Assembly: GCA_030622265.1 (NCBI GenBank)
Contig: JAUXGG010000131.1
Coordinates: 1 to 5,647 of the forward strand
From: Candidatus Eiseniibacteriota bacterium
Lineage (GTDB): Bacteria; Arandabacterota; Arandabacteria; Arandabacterales; Arandabacteraceae
DNA: 5,647 nt
Direction of reading: 5' to 3'
The translations under genes and the position numbers were made by a program. The notes below the pieces were generated by a model. That model had not been told where the DNA came from. It worked only from the letters and a program-made list of their open reading frames with translations, and did no database searches. Below are positions 1 to 4,886 of this stretch, piece by piece (the stretch's first letter is position 1; each line of letters starts with the position of its first letter).

Positions 1-474
1 ATCGATGAAACGACGTGACACCGTAGAGGCCGACAGACCAATCGCTCCAGGAACTGATTCTGCCGCCTTCTCGTAGTTGCGACACGAGATCCCGTAGAGA
101 ACCCGACGAAACAACCCCTCATCCAGATGACCCCCACCGTGGAACTCCGAATAACTCGCAAGAGGAACCTCGCCCTGATCACCCCGTACCCGCGGCACCC
201 AGATGGGAATCCGCTGCCCCGCCAACCGCACCGACCCCGGATTCCTACCATGCCGCTCCTTCCCATTGCGCTCATACCGCTCCCCAGCCAACCGCAGCAC
301 TTCCTCATCCAAAGCCTCGTAGACCTCCATCAAGCCCAACGATACCAACTCCCGGATCATCGCCACCCGAGCATCAAGCCCCAGAGCCTCGTAGTCTTCC
401 CGACGCAGCACCTCTCGGCTGCCCATCACCTTTCTCTTCTTGCGCTTCCCAACGACACGTAGTACTCTCGACAT
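1..474 (-). CDS. IS256-family transposase, N-terminal 158 residues (partial, runs off left edge)
   Basis: This encodes the start of a mutator-type DDE transposase, which would catalyse cut-and-paste or copy-paste movement of its own IS. The start at 474 is preceded by a strong AAGGAGG at 487-481 with 6 nt spacing. A basic N-terminus (GKRKKRK, residues 9-15) is followed by a helical region. Next comes the family-typical stretch: GQRIPIWVPRVRGDQGEVPL (residues 86-105), HGGGHLDEGLFRRVLYGISC (112-131), then VPGAIGLSASTVSRRFI (141-157), a helix-turn-helix-like segment just before the catalytic domain. The DDE residues would lie beyond the window edge, so catalytic integrity cannot be judged. The frame is open to base 1 without a stop. 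Family assignment is from recognised motifs; full members run about 400 residues or more. Confidence 0.88.
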   Translation of the reverse strand, partial: MSRVLRVVGKRKKRKVMGSREVLRREDYEALGLDARVAMIRELVSLGLMEVYEALDEEVLRLAGERYERNGKERHGRNPGSVRLAGQRIPIWVPRVRGDQGEVPLASYSEFHGGGHLDEGLFRRVLYGISCRNYEKAAESVPGAIGLSASTVSRRFID

Positions 475-494
475 CAGCGGCCTCCTTTCGTCTG

Positions 495-511
495 GACCTT
501 GCCACAAGGTC
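495..511. repeat. 7-bp inverted repeat in the transposase leader
   Basis: GACCTTG, a 3-nt spacer CCA, then CAAGGTC form a perfect hairpin 8 nt upstream of the transposase Shine-Dalgarno sequence. In several IS families a leader hairpin reduces translation from read-through transcripts entering from outside the element. That role is possible here but is only inferred from position. Confidence 0.45.
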
Positions 512-540
512 TCGGTCAATACCTTTACCAGATCAAGGGG

Positions 541-573
541 GCCGCTTTCAATTCCCCACTAACTATAGGACTC
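541..573. repeat. Probable terminal inverted-repeat region of the IS256-family element
   Basis: Read on the minus strand, this stretch begins GAGTCCTATAGTTAGTGGGG and continues AATTGAAAGC. It lies between the transposase leader and the point where peptidase coding sequence resumes, which is where an IS terminus is expected. The exact first base is uncertain by several nucleotides and the partner repeat is not in the window. Confidence 0.45.
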
Positions 574-581
574 TCTCGGCC

Positions 582-2348
582 TTGCGGTCCACGGTCGTGA
601 ATCCCGAGGATGTATGTCTTTTCGCACCCCTCCCGACAGGAGTGAGAACCCAGGCCCCGATGGGCGGCATTGATGAGTACAGACATGTCCTGATCACTTC
701 AGCTGATCTTGCACCCTATCTGGATCCGGTGAGTGCCTGGCGTACCAAACACGGGTTTCCTTCAATGATCATGACCGTCGAGGACATTGTCATGACCTAC
801 CCGGGGTGGGACGATGCGGAAAGGGTCAGGAACTTCATCATCGATGCACATGACTCGTGGGGGACCCTCTACTTCACGCTTGCCGGCGACATGGGCGTAG
901 TCCCGGTGCGATACATGGGTGACCCCGCAAGCGGCCCTTCAGGTTCGGCGCCGGTCGATCTCTATTTCTCGGATCTCGACGGTACCTGGGATGCGAATGA
1001 GAATCACATCTATGGTGAGGAAGCAGATAGCGTTGACCTGTACTCCGATGTGTATGTCGGGCGAGCCTCAATCGAGACGATGGCCGAGGCACATACCTTT
1101 GTCACCAAGACGCTGACCTATGAGAAGTCCCCACCGGCGGGCTATATCGAGAGCTGTCTCCTGCCCGCGGTCCAACTCTGGCAAAACTATTACGGCGCAT
1201 TCGTCAATGACTCGATCGCCGCCGTGACTCCTACCCCTCCATGGAACGATATCAAGCTCTATGATAGAGATGGTACGATTTCGCGCCAGCTGGTGATCGA
1301 TGCTATCAACAACGGTGCCGGCTTCTGTCACTACTCCGCGCACGGAAACCAGAATGGTGTCTATTTCGCGGGGGGCGATACGGTCCTTCACAGCACCGAT
1401 GCCCTTGCGCTCATAAATGGAGACATGCTGGGGATTCATAATTCGATCGCATGCATCTCGGGGGCCTTCGACGGCGGCGAGATCCTCGGTGACTGCTTCG
1501 CCGAGCATCTCGTGAACAACCCCAATGGCGGAGCTGTGGCGTGCATCATGAACAGCCGGGTTGGTCTCGGAACGCCGCCGGATATGGGACCGTCAGAGCA
1601 CCTGAGCCTGGAGTTCTATCACAAAACCTTTGATGAAGGCATGCACAGGATCGGGATGGCACACGGGATATCGAAGGACGCATGGCTGGGGACCGGCTTC
1701 TGGGCGTATGACTTCTGCGTGGCGGAACTCAATCTCTTTGGCGATGCCGCACTCTTAACATGGACATCAGAGCCCCGGGTTCAGGTGGTGGAACATCCCG
1801 AAACCGCTCCGCTCGGCAACAGCCTCTTCACCGTTACCGTGACCAGTGATGGCACACCGCTGGAAGGCGCACTGGTTTGCATCATGAGCGCTGGCGGTGA
1901 GGTCTATGACTATGACGAGACCGATGCTGCGGGTCAGATAAGCTTCAGCATGAACCCCGGCGAAGAGGATACGCTCCACGTCACCAGTGTGGCTCCAAAT
2001 CACATTCCCTACGAGGGTACGAGCCTTATCGAAGGGGATCAGTCGGGTATCTCCGGTGGCACAGAGGCCGGGGCCGGAACATGGTTCCGTGTCGTAAGCA
2101 ACCCGGTGAGAGAGACCGCGCGTTTCCGCTTTGACCTCGAGGCTCAAGGACCGGTGGCCATAAAGGTATTCGATGTTTCAGGCCGGCTGGTCAAGGACAT
2201 CGTGTCAGGGCACCACACGGGGGGTGTGCAGGGTGCTGAGTGGGATGGACTGGATGTGTCACGTCAGAAAGTGGCTCCCGGAGTGTACTTTGTTACCTTC
2301 AGGCGTAGCGATCTCAGAGTCCAGAGGCGCCTCGTCGTGCTTCAATGA
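582..2348 (+). CDS. Gingipain-like cysteine peptidase (family C25) with C-terminal sorting domain; 5' end removed by IS insertion
   Basis: This is a secreted C25-family cysteine endopeptidase missing its N-terminus. Numbering is from the TTG at 582. Residues about 30-395 form the caspase-like catalytic region. It includes a DLYFSDLDGTWDANENHIYG segment (126-145), a Y-V-G-R motif (158-161), the catalytic His254 in HYSAHGNQ and the nucleophile Cys291 in NSIACISGAF, followed by CFAE (305-308) as in gingipain R. Residues about 398-480 look like an Ig-like module. Residues about 500-588 form a FlgD-like/type IX sorting domain (SNPVRETARF, VFDVSGRLV, APGVYFVTF, VQRRLVVLQ). Intact relatives begin with a signal peptide and a propeptide; both are absent. 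The TTG has no ribosome-binding site, and the frame stays open leftwards into the IS terminus. The catalytic residues survive, but export and probably expression are lost, so this is likely a pseudogene. The nearest in-frame ATG (660) also lacks a ribosome-binding site. Confidence 0.85.
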   Translation: MRSTVVNPEDVCLFAPLPTGVRTQAPMGGIDEYRHVLITSADLAPYLDPVSAWRTKHGFPSMIMTVEDIVMTYPGWDDAERVRNFIIDAHDSWGTLYFTLAGDMGVVPVRYMGDPASGPSGSAPVDLYFSDLDGTWDANENHIYGEEADSVDLYSDVYVGRASIETMAEAHTFVTKTLTYEKSPPAGYIESCLLPAVQLWQNYYGAFVNDSIAAVTPTPPWNDIKLYDRDGTISRQLVIDAINNGAGFCHYSAHGNQNGVYFAGGDTVLHSTDALALINGDMLGIHNSIACISGAFDGGEILGDCFAEHLVNNPNGGAVACIMNSRVGLGTPPDMGPSEHLSLEFYHKTFDEGMHRIGMAHGISKDAWLGTGFWAYDFCVAELNLFGDAALLTWTSEPRVQVVEHPETAPLGNSLFTVTVTSDGTPLEGALVCIMSAGGEVYDYDETDAAGQISFSMNPGEEDTLHVTSVAPNHIPYEGTSLIEGDQSGISGGTEAGAGTWFRVVSNPVRETARFRFDLEAQGPVAIKVFDVSGRLVKDIVSGHHTGGVQGAEWDGLDVSRQKVAPGVYFVTFRRSDLRVQRRLVVLQ

Positions 2349-2354
2349 ACCGGA

Positions 2355-2406
2355 GGGAAAGGGGACAGCGCCCTTTTCCCCGGAAAAGGGCGCTGTCCCC
2401 TTTCCC
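2355..2406. repeat. Perfect 25-bp inverted repeat (REP-like palindrome), possible bidirectional terminator
   Basis: The arms 2355-2379 and 2382-2406 are exact reverse complements with a 2-nt CC spacer. The arm contains AAAGGGGACAG and CGCCCTTTTCC. Each arm is itself nearly self-complementary (GGAAAGGG, loop, CCCTTTTCC), so the unit can fold as one long stem or two tandem hairpins. It starts 6 nt after the peptidase stop and lies between convergent genes. That position suits a bidirectional transcription barrier, although no U-tract follows on either strand. The GGGGACAG core resembles short palindromes I recall near REP-associated (Y1) tyrosine transposases in environmental bacteria. No such transposase is in the window. 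Confidence 0.8.
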
Positions 2407-2489
2407 CAACACAGTCTCAACTGTGAGCCCGATGCGCTCCGATCAGTGGTCTGTCCTTCCCTCATAGCCTTCTCACTCTCCAGAGACCC

Positions 2490-3188
2490 TCATCCACCCT
2501 GGTTAAACATTTGCCTGAGCTCATCCTCGGAGATGAGTGGACGGCTTACGGCCTCGAGGGTGGCCTCTGCCATCGTCCCCTCTTTTGCCAGCTCATACCC
2601 TGCCTTTCGCGCAGCATCAAGAACGGACTTGCCGTCCTCGGTCAGATCGCCCTTGCCTCCCATGAGAAAGGCGTGAGGCCTTAAGACGGCGCCTGCGAAT
2701 TCCACGCCGGCAGTCTCTGCAAGTTCCCGGGCGATGTGGAGAACTACGCCGAAGTTCTCCTTCTCCCACCATCCGCTCGTTGATACGAGTACTATTCTCC
2801 TGATTTTGACGTCATCTCTGAATCCGGCCCGGGTGCGTCCGGCGCGCGTCTCCAGCAGCGGGTTGAGGATGGGACACAACCTGTTTATTACGTTCTGCAT
2901 CTCCCCGGGCAGCGGGATATACACAGGGGTAGCCAGAATGAGGGTGTCCGCCTCTTTCAACCTGGGATAAAGCATATCCATGTCATCTCTGATGCAGCAT
3001 TCACCGGGCTTGATACGCCAGCAATACATCTCCCCGCACGCGCAGGGTTTCACCTTGAGCTTGCTGGCGTAGAACACCTCGACATCGACCCCGGCGTCGG
3101 TCAGTCCTCCGGTGAAAGCGGTGAGTACCATCGCGGTATAACCCTTGTCCATCAGGGGACTGCCATTAATGGCAACGGTCTTGCTCAT
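2490..3188 (-). CDS. Flavodoxin-family NAD(P)H-dependent FMN reductase / iron-sulfur flavoprotein-like
   Basis: This encodes a soluble cytoplasmic flavoprotein of 232 residues, expected to bind FMN and carry out NAD(P)H-linked or Fe-S-linked electron transfer; the substrate is unknown. The N-terminus MSKTVAINGSPLMDKGYTAM gives the first beta strand and the phosphate-binding loop (GSP, then KGYTAM). TPVYIPLPGEMQNVINRL (87-104) is the second FMN-contacting segment. LVSTSGWWE (134-142) is the third. Cysteines at 49, 51, 56, 64 and 65 sit where iron-sulfur flavoproteins carry a compact Cys cluster. The spacing here (C-x-C-x4-C-x7-C-C) is not the usual C-x2-C-x2-C, so a 4Fe-4S cluster is uncertain. 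The start is supported by AAGGAGG at 3200-3194, 5 nt before the ATG. The gene is transcribed alone, divergent from the HAD gene and convergent with the peptidase. Confidence 0.85.
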   Translation of the reverse strand: MSKTVAINGSPLMDKGYTAMVLTAFTGGLTDAGVDVEVFYASKLKVKPCACGEMYCWRIKPGECCIRDDMDMLYPRLKEADTLILATPVYIPLPGEMQNVINRLCPILNPLLETRAGRTRAGFRDDVKIRRIVLVSTSGWWEKENFGVVLHIARELAETAGVEFAGAVLRPHAFLMGGKGDLTEDGKSVLDAARKAGYELAKEGTMAEATLEAVSRPLISEDELRQMFNQGG

Positions 3189-3228
3189 GAGGTCCTCCTT
3201 GGAGAGCAGTCACCACAGCGCATAGATC

Positions 3229-3258
3229 ATCATCACAGCCGCTCGCGGTGCTTGTCAA
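3229..3258 (-). promoter_or_regulatory. Candidate sigma-70 promoter for the flavodoxin-family gene
   Basis: A perfect TTGACA (3258-3253) is followed after 18 nt by GATGAT (3234-3229, four of six matches to TATAAT). This would give a leader of about 30-35 nt carrying the strong Shine-Dalgarno sequence. The -10 is weak and the spacing is slightly long. Confidence 0.35.
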
Positions 3259-3295
3259 CGCATTTGCAGCCTCGGCCGCACCGGTTGCGCCGGCA

Positions 3296-3324
3296 TTGGC
3301 ACGGGGTTGGGATTGGGGTAATAA
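3296..3324 (+). promoter_or_regulatory. Candidate sigma-70 promoter for the HAD phosphatase gene
   Basis: TTGGCA (3296-3301) and TAATAA (3319-3324) are separated by 17 nt, giving a start about 15-20 nt before the HAD start codon. The -35 has five of six consensus bases; the -10 has only three of six. Confidence 0.3.
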
Positions 3325-3346
3325 GGGGATGTGAAAAGGAGTCCAA

Positions 3347-3841
3347 ATGAACAAGTACAAGCTTATCATATTCGACGCTGACGGCACGCTTCGACATTGC
3401 ACGGTGGAAGGACAACCATGCCCTGATGCGCCAGGTGAATGGGAGCTGATGCCGGGGGTCAAGGAGATGCTCTCGAGGATTCAATGGGGGGATCCAGGTG
3501 AAGGTGGTGTGGGGTATGGGATAGCGAGCAATCAAGGTGGTGTCGGGTGTGGCTACCTGAGTGCCGACATGGCCTACAGGTTGATCCAGGAGTTGGTAGT
3601 TGCGGCTTTCGGTGCTGAGCCCGAGAAGGGAACGATCCAGCTCTGTCCGCACCGGCCGGATGGGGGATGCAAGTGCCGCAAGCCGGAGCCTCTGATGATC
3701 CAGCGTTTGATAGAGAGATGGGGTGTCAAGCCGGAAGAGACGCTGTTCGTGGGGGATATGGAGACTGACAAGGAAGCGGCGGAGAGAGCAGGTGTTGATT
3801 TCAAGTGGGCCGGAGAGTACTTCGGATGGGAGCAGGCGTAG
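3347..3841 (+). CDS. HAD-IIIA family phosphatase with GmhB/HisB-N-type zinc loop
   Basis: This encodes a 164-residue cytoplasmic HAD-superfamily phosphatase. Motif I is FDADGT (residues 9-14; nucleophile Asp10, acid/base Asp12). Motif II is ASNQGG (60-65). A zinc-binding loop CPHRPDGGCKCRKPEP (100-115) places Cys100, His102, Cys108 and Cys110 as metal ligands and Lys112 as the motif III lysine. Motif IV is VGDMETD (135-141). The loop and motif II are characteristic of D-glycero-D-manno-heptose 1,7-bisphosphate 7-phosphatase (GmhB) and histidinol-phosphate phosphatase (HisB N-domain). No heptose or histidine gene is nearby, so the substrate is not assigned. The length is slightly short for GmhB (about 180-190). 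The usual D-R-D-G-T has Ala in the second position, and a Gly-rich insert (48-58) precedes motif II. The start has AAGGAG at 3336-3341, 5 nt upstream. The stop is TAG. Confidence 0.87.
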   Translation: MNKYKLIIFDADGTLRHCTVEGQPCPDAPGEWELMPGVKEMLSRIQWGDPGEGGVGYGIASNQGGVGCGYLSADMAYRLIQELVVAAFGAEPEKGTIQLCPHRPDGGCKCRKPEPLMIQRLIERWGVKPEETLFVGDMETDKEAAERAGVDFKWAGEYFGWEQA

Positions 3842-3872
3842 ACCGCTTCCGCATCATTGAGGAGGAACTGTA

Positions 3873-4088
3873 ATGCGAGATCACATTCGTTTTGCCGGTC
3901 TCCTGCCGCGTATCCTGGCCATGCTTGTTGATTTCCTCGTATTCTGCGCAGTCTTCTTTCCTGCTACACGCCTCTTGAAGGGAGTCTGGATGATGAGTGC
4001 CACCGACCACCGCTGGAGCCAGTCTGCCAGGGAAGAGTCTGGGATTGAGCCCAATATCGTGGCATTGCCGACTTGTCAGGCGGCCTAG
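3873..4088 (+). pseudogene. RDD-family membrane protein, N-terminal remnant fused in frame to an unrelated tail
   Basis: This is a 71-codon ORF beginning 31 nt after the HAD stop, with AGGAGG at 3860-3865 and 7 nt spacing, so it is probably translated from the HAD transcript. Residues 6-48 (RFAGLLPRILAMLVDFLVF, then FFPATRLLKGVWMMSATDHRW) match the start of an RDD-domain protein. They include the conserved Arg13/Asp20 pair and the first membrane helix (about 13-34). RDD proteins normally continue through at least two more helices and another conserved Asp; none of that is present. From about residue 50 the sequence changes to SAREESGIEPNIVALPTCQAA, which belongs to a different soluble protein and is cut by TAG at 4086-4088. 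I read this as a deletion joint between two genes. A genuine small one-helix protein is a less likely alternative. Confidence 0.7.
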
Positions 4089-4202
4089 GACTCTCCGAAT
4101 CCGTATGGAATCTTCAGCGTTATCTGGAACGGCGGATTAGTGGCCGATCATCCCATCAGCAAGACCTGGTTCAGGAACATCATGAACAAGGTACTGAAGT
4201 GA
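4020..4202 (+). pseudogene. C-terminal fragment of a YoaP/GNAT-like protein with an internal amber codon
   Basis: The frame of the RDD remnant continues beyond the TAG at 4086-4088 for 37 more codons to TGA at 4200-4202. This part begins DSPNPYGIFSVIWNGGLVAD and ends HPISKTWFRNIMNKVLK. Together with the segment before the stop (GIEPNIVALPTCQAA) it resembles the C-terminal tail of YoaP-type and GNAT-associated proteins. As I recall them, these have an A-Q-x-x-P-x-P-Y/F-G-x-F-x-V-x-x-N-G-K pattern. The amber falls where that pattern has Gln, so a single CAG-to-TAG change would explain it. TAG is a normal stop in this genome, since the HAD gene and vapC both end with it, so recoding is unlikely. 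The family assignment rests on memory of the motif; the catalytic N-terminal part is missing. Confidence 0.5.
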
Positions 4203-4221
4203 GGGTTGCGCTGCTGGAAGC

Positions 4222-4235
4222 GGTTGCCGGCAACC
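4222..4235. repeat. Perfect 14-bp palindrome at the vapC stop codon
   Basis: GGTTGCCGGCAACC is fully self-complementary and its last base is the first base (plus strand) of the vapC stop codon. It lies between the convergent ends of the pseudogene tail and vapC. No U-tract follows on the minus strand, so a standard intrinsic terminator is not supported; it may be chance or a weak hairpin. Confidence 0.35.
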
Positions 4236-4591
4236 TAAACAGCTATCCCAAGTCCGCGCGCAGCCGAGATCAGTGGCTTGTCAAGAGTCAAGAGACTGCA
4301 TTTAGCAAGCAAAGCCGACGCAAGCAGATGGACGTCAACCCACCCCAGGCCTCGACCAAAGAGCTGATGGGTGTTGACGAAATGAAGCACCTCGTCATGG
4401 CTGGCCAATTGTGCCCCGGGTAGCGCCGCGAGCAGGGTGAGAACCTCACTTCTGTTCTGAAGATTCCCGCAGGCCAGCTCGCCAAGCACGAATGGATGAC
4501 AGAGTACCTGGCCCCCGCTGAGCAGACCCTTCATTCTCGCATTACCCCGCCGGAGGTGCTCAACCCAGGCCGATGTATCGACCAGGGTCAT
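4235..4591 (-). CDS. vapC: VapC-family PIN-domain ribonuclease toxin
   Basis: This encodes a 118-residue PIN-domain endoribonuclease, the toxin of a type II toxin-antitoxin pair; the RNA target is unknown. The full set of acidic Mg2+-binding residues is visible: Asp5 in LVDTSAW, Glu38 in VLGELA, Asp86 in GWVDVHLLASA and Asp104 in LLTLDKPL. The length is close to the usual VapC size, and no disruption is seen. Its ATG (4591-4589) overlaps the vapB stop in an ATGA arrangement, implying translational coupling. The stop is TAG. In this family, toxin activity is blocked by the C-terminal tail of the cognate VapB and the complex represses the operon; both are expected here by family knowledge. Confidence 0.93.
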   Translation of the reverse strand: MTLVDTSAWVEHLRRGNARMKGLLSGGQVLCHPFVLGELACGNLQNRSEVLTLLAALPGAQLASHDEVLHFVNTHQLFGRGLGWVDVHLLASALLAKCSLLTLDKPLISAARGLGIAV

Positions 4592-4788
4592 CGCCCGTCA
4601 CCGGACCGCCGGCGACGGATCGGGTGAAGCCCTTTCTCGCTCCCGCCCAGAGCAGCAAGACGTCTGGCGCTCTCAAGGGCAATCAACGCCTCAAGCCCCC
4701 GTCGGACCAGTGAGGTCTTCTCATTGATCCCGGTCAGCCTCGCGGCCTCACTCAGCAACTCATCGTCTATGTTCAGTGTCGTTCTCAT
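4588..4788 (-). CDS. vapB: VapB-family ribbon-helix-helix antitoxin
   Basis: This encodes a 66-residue antitoxin, first gene of the vapBC operon. The N-terminus MRTTLNIDDELLSEAARLTG is the beta strand and first helix of a ribbon-helix-helix DNA-binding domain. NEKTSLVRRGLEALIALE forms the second helix, and a basic C-terminal tail (HPIRRRRSGDGR) is the expected VapC-binding, protease-sensitive region. I chose the ATG at 4788 because homologues typically begin at M-R-T-T. In-frame ATGs at 4794 and 4815 exist, but the one at 4815 falls inside the operator and upstream of the likely -10. There is no Shine-Dalgarno sequence before 4788 or 4794, and the predicted transcription start is close to them, so translation may be leaderless. 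The stop overlaps vapC by 4 nt. Confidence 0.9.
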   Translation of the reverse strand: MRTTLNIDDELLSEAARLTGINEKTSLVRRGLEALIALESARRLAALGGSEKGLHPIRRRRSGDGR

Positions 4789-4824
4789 ATGCATAAGTAT
4801 GCATGATTCATGCATCTATGTCAA
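4789..4824 (-). promoter_or_regulatory. vapBC promoter with three phased ATGCAT operator half-sites
   Basis: On the minus strand a perfect TTGACA (4824-4819) is followed by a 17-nt spacer and CATACT (4801-4796; four of six). This predicts a start near 4790, at or just before the vapB ATG. Three ATGCAT copies begin at plus positions 4789, 4799 and 4810, spaced 10 and 11 bp. The outer pair of each neighbour forms perfect palindromes: ATGCATAAGTATGCAT (4789-4804) and ATGCATGATTCATGCAT (4799-4815). Ribbon-helix-helix antitoxins bind such short repeated half-sites cooperatively on one face of DNA, and occupancy here would cover the spacer and -10, consistent with autorepression. Confidence 0.7.
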
Positions 4825-4886
4825 GATCTGTTTTTCACCGGGCTGACTATTGCTTGCGCGGATCCTCTCCACTGCATCTTGCGCTG

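Larger units (their letters stand above)
1..573 (-). mobile_element. IS256-family insertion sequence, one end plus 5' part of the transposase
   Basis: This is the transposase-start-proximal end of an IS256-family (mutator-type) element. It contains the transposase N-terminus reading leftwards, its leader and, between about 541 and 573, the probable terminal sequence. The outer boundary is an estimate: the recognisable coding sequence of the neighbouring peptidase resumes just to the right, and the other inverted repeat lies outside the window, so the ends cannot be paired. Elements of this family usually make short (about 8-9 bp) target duplications, which cannot be checked here. Confidence 0.8.

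Noticed and set aside
127..462. Plus-strand 111-codon ORF rich in Pro, His and Leu
   Set aside because: It is the antisense of the IS256 transposase coding sequence, has low-complexity composition and no ribosome-binding site.
1068..1508. Minus-strand 146-codon ORF inside the peptidase gene
   Set aside because: It is antisense to the conserved C25 catalytic domain, has no recognisable domain and no independent start signal.
2173..2676. Plus-strand 167-codon ORF crossing the peptidase end, the palindrome and the flavodoxin gene
   Set aside because: It spans two recognisable genes out of frame and the palindrome, and its composition (many Ser/Pro) is that of a shadow frame.
3233..3652. Minus-strand 139-codon ORF over the HAD gene start
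   Set aside because: It is antisense to HAD motifs I and II and covers the divergent promoter region; no domain is visible.
4086..4088. Possible stop-codon recoding (TAG read as an amino acid)
   Set aside because: The intact HAD gene and vapC both end in TAG at the expected protein length, so TAG acts as a stop here; a nonsense mutation in a remnant is simpler.
4073..4423. Plus-strand 116-codon ORF spanning the pseudogene tail and vapC
   Set aside because: It is out of frame with the recognisable tail and antisense to vapC in its second half; no Shine-Dalgarno sequence.
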